Below are positions 54,805-58,891 of a stretch of 58,891 nt of DNA, piece after piece. A program made the translations under genes and the position numbers. Numbering within the stretch: the stretch's first letter is position 1; each line of letters opens with the position of its first letter. The stretch spans positions 1 through 58,891 of the forward strand of contig JAUIIG010000012.1 in the NCBI GenBank assembly GCA_030431875.1. Reading direction: 5' to 3'. Origin of the DNA: Alphaproteobacteria bacterium (GTDB lineage: Bacteria; Pseudomonadota; Alphaproteobacteria; Sphingomonadales; Sphingomonadaceae). The notes beneath the pieces were generated by a model that worked only from the letters and a program-made list of their open reading frames with translations, had not been told where the DNA came from and searched no databases.

Positions 54805-56415
54805 CTATTCGGAAGCTGGACGAACGCGCCAGGTGAGTTCGCGACTGCCGTTCCCGGGCACTTCGACCTCGATGATTCGCTGGCCGTCCTTGATCCGTTC
54901 ACGCACGCCGCGGAAGCGCCACTGGGAGGGATAGCCCATGTTCAGCCGCACCGTGACCGGTGCCGGATTGGCGTTGGTGATCTCTGCGGTCATCTCGCGC
55001 CAGCGCTCCCCTGGAGGATCGTCCAGCCGGTTGGCCTCATATCGGCAGTTCGCGAAAACCTGGCTGCTCTCGCCCAGCTCCAGCTCGACATCCTGCCCGC
55101 TGGCATAGTCGCGCAGGTTCCGTTCGGCGATCAGCAGTTCGCCGGCAGGGCCCCGTTCGAACACCGAGACCGAACCGGAGGGCAAGGCAACGCCCAGCCC
55201 GTGCTCTTCGTCATTGACCGTTTCCAGCCGCATTTGCGTGGGTCGGAAGCCGCCATCGCTGTTCCACGGCGTGCATTCGGCCTGGTACATCAACACGCCC
55301 TCGACCCCTTCCTCGCGCAGGAAGGCGACCTGCTTCAGGCCTTGCGCGTTGACGTCCACCGGCACTGGCACGCGGTAGAGCTTGAGATCGCCCAACTGCT
55401 CCTCGCCTGCCATGACCATCACCGGTGCCGCCGCATCCATCATGGCCTCCTGCCTGCGCGCTCCGGTCACCACGATCATGGCTTCTTCCGCATAGCCCGG
55501 AGCCGGCGGCGGTGGTGGCGGCGGCGGCACATTGCGCGGCACCGGCGATCCGCGCGCGGTGCTGCCGATGGGATAGCAGGTGAGCCGCAAGGGCCGCGCT
55601 TCGGGCGGGTCGGACAGGCCTTCGAAATCGCTTTCGATATTGAGCGTGCCCGCCACGGCCATCAGCTCGGCGTTCTCGAAGCTCTGGCCGTTGTCATTCA
55701 GGATCGTCAGCCAGCTGGTGAGGTCGAAGCGCACGTCGTCGCTGTCACGCCCCTCGTGCAGGGTAGCGACATAGCTCGCCTCCCAGTCGAAGCCCCAGGC
55801 GAGGTAGGATAGCGTTACCGTATAGGTGCCGCCACTTTCGTCGCGGGTGTCGATGGAGAAGACCGGCTCCGACGACAGGCCATCGGGGATCGAGTCGAAG
55901 GTCAGGCCTTCAGGCAGCCCCGAACAGCGCACCGCCTCGTAACCCGCCTCGGTCTGCAGCACGAGCCCGCCATCGGCGCGGGTGCGGACGATGGCGCTTT
56001 CGCTCGCCGCTTCGCCCGTGGCGGGATTGGTGCGGGTAATGCGTACGCGGTTGCCGAGCGATCCGTCGACGAGGGCCGCGGGGCTGAGCAGGTCGGCATT
56101 GCGGTTCTTCTCGATCGTGCCGCCGGGCAGACCGGTGACGATGGCGGAGACCGCCACCATGCCTTCGGCGACGCCTTCAAAGCGGATGCGCGATTCGCCG
56201 GGCGGCAAGGTGACCGTGCGGGTCTCGCTGATCATGGCAAAGCCCTGCGGCCACTCAGGCTCGAGCCGCTGCCACTGTCCGCGATTGGGATCGCGATAGA
56301 CGGTCACGGCGAGGTCCGCCGGCTCGGATGCATCCACCACGGCGCGGTCCTGCCCAGCGGCAGGCATCGCGAGCGCCAGCAGCGGAACGCCAAGGAGGAA
56401 GGCCGGACGGGCCAT
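54805..56415 (-). CDS. Secreted DUF4139-domain protein with an embedded TonB-box/plug-like segment
   Basis: 536 residues with a signal peptide (cleavage near PAAGQD). It has an N-terminal beta-rich domain (residues 60-270), an eight-proline linker (297-304) and a C-terminal DUF4139 domain ending in VPGNGSRELTWRV. Between linker and domain, residues 310-345 read EEAMIVVTGARRQE, then APVMVMAGEEQLGDL. This resembles the TonB box and plug start of sphingomonad TonB receptors, though no barrel is present. DUF4139 proteins have no settled role. It lies 10 bp after its paralogue, so the two are cotranscribed. Confidence 0.8.
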   Translation of the reverse strand: MARPAFLLGVPLLALAMPAAGQDRAVVDASEPADLAVTVYRDPNRGQWQRLEPEWPQGFAMISETRTVTLPPGESRIRFEGVAEGMVAVSAIVTGLPGGTIEKNRNADLLSPAALVDGSLGNRVRITRTNPATGEAASESAIVRTRADGGLVLQTEAGYEAVRCSGLPEGLTFDSIPDGLSSEPVFSIDTRDESGGTYTVTLSYLAWGFDWEASYVATLHEGRDSDDVRFDLTSWLTILNDNGQSFENAELMAVAGTLNIESDFEGLSDPPEARPLRLTCYPIGSTARGSPVPRNVPPPPPPPPAPGYAEEAMIVVTGARRQEAMMDAAAPVMVMAGEEQLGDLKLYRVPVPVDVNAQGLKQVAFLREEGVEGVLMYQAECTPWNSDGGFRPTQMRLETVNDEEHGLGVALPSGSVSVFERGPAGELLIAERNLRDYASGQDVELELGESSQVFANCRYEANRLDDPPGERWREMTAEITNANPAPVTVRLNMGYPSQWRFRGVRERIKDGQRIIEVEVPGNGSRELTWRVRPASE

Positions 56416-56425
56416 GGCGCCGCCC

Positions 56426-57901
56426 CTAGAACCGCGTCTCGTAGGTCACGCGCACCACGCGCTCGCCATTGGCAGGCACGGTCACGCGGTAGAGGCGGTT
56501 GTCGGCATTGAGCTGTTCGCCTTCGACGTCTTCCGAGATGACGCGAAAGTCGCGGCCCCACCAATAACGGTCGAGGCCCGACTGGGTGAGCTCAACGACC
56601 ACGTCTTCGGGCTTCGCATTGGTGAAGGTGTAGCGCATGGTGGTGCGGTAGTAGTCGACCGCGCGGTCGATCTCGACTTCGCGCACGACCTGGCCATCCT
56701 CGATCACGCGGTAACGTGCGCTGCGCTCGTATTCAGCAGCCGTGATCCGTTCGCGGTTCTCGACTTCGGCCTGCATGTAGACATCGAAGGCATCGCCGGT
56801 GCGCAGCGACAGGGTGGAACCCATCGGCGTATGGCCGATACCGTTTTCGCCGATGAACTGCGGGCTGCCCTGCTGGTCGCGCTGGTAAAAACGCACGGTG
56901 CCGGCCGGCAGGGCATCACCCAGCCCGCCATCGCTGCTGGAGCTGAAGCTGATAGCGGTCGAGGCGGCGCGGAAATCGCTGTCCGAAGCCAACCAGCCTG
57001 CGCCGATCGAATAAACCCGGCGCGCGGGCACGCCCTGCACGTCGAGGAAGCTGACCTGCTTGGTCTGGGCATTGGCAATCGTGGTGCGCTCGTCGAGCGG
57101 GTAGAGGTAGAAATCGCCCAGCCGTTCCCGGTTTGCGGTTTCGGTGCCGGGGCGCACCAGGTCGCCGCGCGGCGGGGTATAGCCACCGCGCGACGGGTTG
57201 CCCGCCACCAGTAGCGTGTCAGCCGCATGGAAGGTGGTGCCGGTGGTGTTGGTCAGCGTGACCCAGCCCTGCATGTCCACCGTGCCGCGCGCCTCGTCGA
57301 ACAGTGCGACATAGTCGGCGGTCCAGCCGAGGCCGGGCGTCAGGTAGCGGATCGAGGCCGGTCGCGTGCCGCCGCGCGCGCTGTTGAGAGTTACCGACAG
57401 GGTCGGACGGGCGCGGAGGTTGGGCGGGACTTCGTCGAAGACCACGCGTACGGGCAAGCCGTCGTCGCGCAGCACCTCGATCCGGTCGCCGATGCGCACC
57501 ACCACGCCGCCAACAGTGGAGAGCACTTCTGCCCGTTCGCGGGTTTCCGCGCCGGTGGCAGGATTGGTGCGAATGAGGGTGACGGTCTGGCCGACCGCTT
57601 TTTCCATCAGCTTCTGCGGGGTCAGCAGGTCGAAGTCGAAATTCTGTTCGACAATCGCCGTATCGGCCGCGCTGAAGCTGAGCGTCTGCGGGCGAATCTG
57701 CGCCGACACGTCGGGAAACTCGATCCGGGTGGTGCCGCGCGGGATATCCAACTGGCGAATGTCCTGCACCAGCGACTGGCCGTTCTGGTAGATCGTGACC
57801 GAGACATCGCCCTGGGCGGTCTCGCCGGTCTCCTGCGCAGCGGCAGGCAGGGCCAGCGCGCTGGCGGCAAGCAGTACGGCGGCGGTAGTGCGGAATGTCA
57901 T
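56426..57901 (-). CDS. Secreted DUF4139-domain protein
   Basis: 491 residues. ATG 57901 has GAAGGA at about eight bases and opens a signal peptide (cleavage near PAAAQE); the longer in-frame extension overlaps the cckA end and was dropped. The N-terminal part has VSVTIYQNGQSLVQDIRQL and IRTNPATGAETRERAEVLS, similar to IRTNPATGEAASES-type text in the downstream paralogue. The DUF4139 core has GVPARRVYSIGAGW and ends with VPANGERVVRVTYETRF. No linker or TonB-like insert is present. The role is unknown, but both proteins are periplasmic. Confidence 0.85.
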   Translation of the reverse strand: MTFRTTAAVLLAASALALPAAAQETGETAQGDVSVTIYQNGQSLVQDIRQLDIPRGTTRIEFPDVSAQIRPQTLSFSAADTAIVEQNFDFDLLTPQKLMEKAVGQTVTLIRTNPATGAETRERAEVLSTVGGVVVRIGDRIEVLRDDGLPVRVVFDEVPPNLRARPTLSVTLNSARGGTRPASIRYLTPGLGWTADYVALFDEARGTVDMQGWVTLTNTTGTTFHAADTLLVAGNPSRGGYTPPRGDLVRPGTETANRERLGDFYLYPLDERTTIANAQTKQVSFLDVQGVPARRVYSIGAGWLASDSDFRAASTAISFSSSSDGGLGDALPAGTVRFYQRDQQGSPQFIGENGIGHTPMGSTLSLRTGDAFDVYMQAEVENRERITAAEYERSARYRVIEDGQVVREVEIDRAVDYYRTTMRYTFTNAKPEDVVVELTQSGLDRYWWGRDFRVISEDVEGEQLNADNRLYRVTVPANGERVVRVTYETRF

Positions 57902-57995
57902 GGCAGCAGTCCTTCCCCAATGAAGCGCAGGATATAGGGTATCGCGGGCTTTATCCGCCCTGAACACCATATTCCCGGCACATGCAGTCGGAATG

Positions 57996-58891
57996 CTATC
58001 CGCGCTTGCGGGTTCCCGCCAGCACTTCGGCAACCTTGTCAGCGATCTGCCGCACGCTGAAGGGTTTGGCAATGAAGTGCATGGCCTCGATGTCGATCTC
58101 GTCGCGCAGCTGGCTTTCGGCATAGCCGGACATGAACAGCACCGGCAGCTGCGGGGCCAGCTGGCGGATTTCGCGGGCCATGGCCGGGCCGTCCATCGTG
58201 GGCATGACGACGTCGCTGACGACCATGTCGAACTGGTGCTGTCCGGCCTTGACCAGGTCTAGCCCCTCGTCACCGTCGCTGGCCGTTACCACGGTATATC
58301 CCTGCCGCGTCAGCGCGCGTTCGGCGACGGCGCGGACCATGTCTTCGTCCTCCACCAGCAGGATGGTGCCGCCGCCAGACCATTCGCGCGCGCGCTCGAC
58401 GACTTCGGCCTTGGCCTGTTCTTCCTCGGTCACTTCGTGGACCGGCAGGTAGATGGTGAAGCGAGCGCCCTTGATCTTGCCGTCCGGGGCCTTGGCATTG
58501 CTGGCGAAGATGAAGCCGCCCGACTGCTTGATGATGCCGTAGACGGTGGACAGGCCCAGCCCCGTGCCCTTGCCCACCTCCTTCGTGGTGAAGAACGGTT
58601 CGAAGATCTTGCCCAGCACCTCTGCCGGGATGCCGCCGCCGGTGTCTTCGGCCACCAGCACGGTGTAGTCGCCTGCCGGGATGATCTCGCTGCCCATGCG
58701 GCGGATGTCCTTCGCCTCCACCCGGCGCGTGGCGAAGGTGAGCGTGCCACTGGCCCCCTCGCCCCCGCCGTGGCTCTGGATCGCGTCGCGGGCGTTCACC
58801 GCGAGGTTGATGATCACCTGCTCCAGCTGGCGAGGATCAGCACGCACGGGGCCAAGGTTGCGGTCATGCCGCACGTTCAGCGTAATCTTCG
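57996..58891 (-). CDS. cckA: CckA hybrid histidine kinase, C-terminal part (5' end beyond window)
   Basis: The frame is open to the right edge, so only about 298 C-terminal residues are seen. The kinase ATPase domain has its N box (VIINLAVNARDA), G1 box (DTGGGIP), F box (FEPFFTTK) and G2 box (GKGTGLGLSTVYGIIKQSGG). A receiver domain follows, with LLVEDEDMVRAV and the phospho-acceptor in VVSDVVMPTMDG and the lysine in IAKPF. This arrangement is CckA, which feeds phosphate through ChpT to CtrA and CpdR in cell-cycle control. The sensor and dimerisation parts lie outside. cpdR is 28 kb away in this window. Confidence 0.93.
   Translation of the reverse strand, partial: KITLNVRHDRNLGPVRADPRQLEQVIINLAVNARDAIQSHGGGEGASGTLTFATRRVEAKDIRRMGSEIIPAGDYTVLVAEDTGGGIPAEVLGKIFEPFFTTKEVGKGTGLGLSTVYGIIKQSGGFIFASNAKAPDGKIKGARFTIYLPVHEVTEEEQAKAEVVERAREWSGGGTILLVEDEDMVRAVAERALTRQGYTVVTASDGDEGLDLVKAGQHQFDMVVSDVVMPTMDGPAMAREIRQLAPQLPVLFMSGYAESQLRDEIDIEAMHFIAKPFSVRQIADKVAEVLAGTRKRG

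Overview
The window reads as a chromosomal segment of a GC-rich alphaproteobacterium, most likely Sphingomonadales and probably the Erythrobacteraceae. This rests on gene order and protein character: cckA near recA and alaS, the pyrF/trpF/trpB/trpA/accD/folC block, CpdR, SapC, AmpG and RhlE forms typical of the group, and a direct-repeat SOS box GTTC-N7-GTTC of the alphaproteobacterial type. Genes are packed tightly, often with ATGA, GTGA or TTGA overlaps. I see no insertion sequence, prophage, integrase, CRISPR array or rRNA. Both window ends cut a gene: a YdbH-like protein on the left and CckA on the right.

Layout. 1-6.1 kb: YdbH-like envelope protein, RadC, and a DUF3857/transglutaminase/TPR periplasmic protein. 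6.2-15.9 kb: purB, a LapA-like protein, pyrF, a VOC protein, a lipoprotein, then trpF-trpB, four small membrane proteins, trpA, accD and folC. 15.9-23.7 kb: AmpG permease, pseudouridine synthase, rsmD, a small secreted protein, an SOS-type UvrD helicase with a coupled Tiki-like lipoprotein, and an OmpA-family protein. 24-30.5 kb: RhlE helicase, a secreted hypothetical, a GlcD-type flavoprotein, SapC, a probable small RNA, N-formylglutamate amidohydrolase, CpdR and tRNA-Val(GAC).

30.5-41.9 kb is the most distinctive part. A fadD-merR pair diverges from a seven-gene colinear run: thiolase, HCDH/ECH fusion, acyl-CoA dehydrogenase, nitronate-monooxygenase-like flavoprotein, type III polyketide synthase, methyltransferase and flavoprotein oxygenase. 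A 26-bp near-perfect palindrome lies in the divergent gap and is a good candidate operator for the MerR protein. The last three genes resemble in composition the srsABC phenolic-lipid/quinone operon of Streptomyces. The arrangement suggests that fatty-acyl-CoA metabolism and phenolic lipid synthesis are coupled.

41.9-58.9 kb: icd, a GNAT-nitrilase fusion, PutP symporter, class A flavoprotein monooxygenase, CPA2 antiporter, a DUF1232-like membrane protein, alaS, a methyltransferase, recA with a clear promoter and SOS box, two tandem DUF4139 proteins and the 3' part of cckA.

The strongest candidates for something new are the membrane-protein quartet inside the trp operon, the beta-oxidation/type III PKS operon, a three-hairpin RNA with two anti-Shine-Dalgarno stretches, a perfect three-way-junction element upstream of sapC, and a TonB-box/plug-like segment inside a DUF4139 protein. 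All calls come from reading the sequence and recalled family knowledge; no database search was run.
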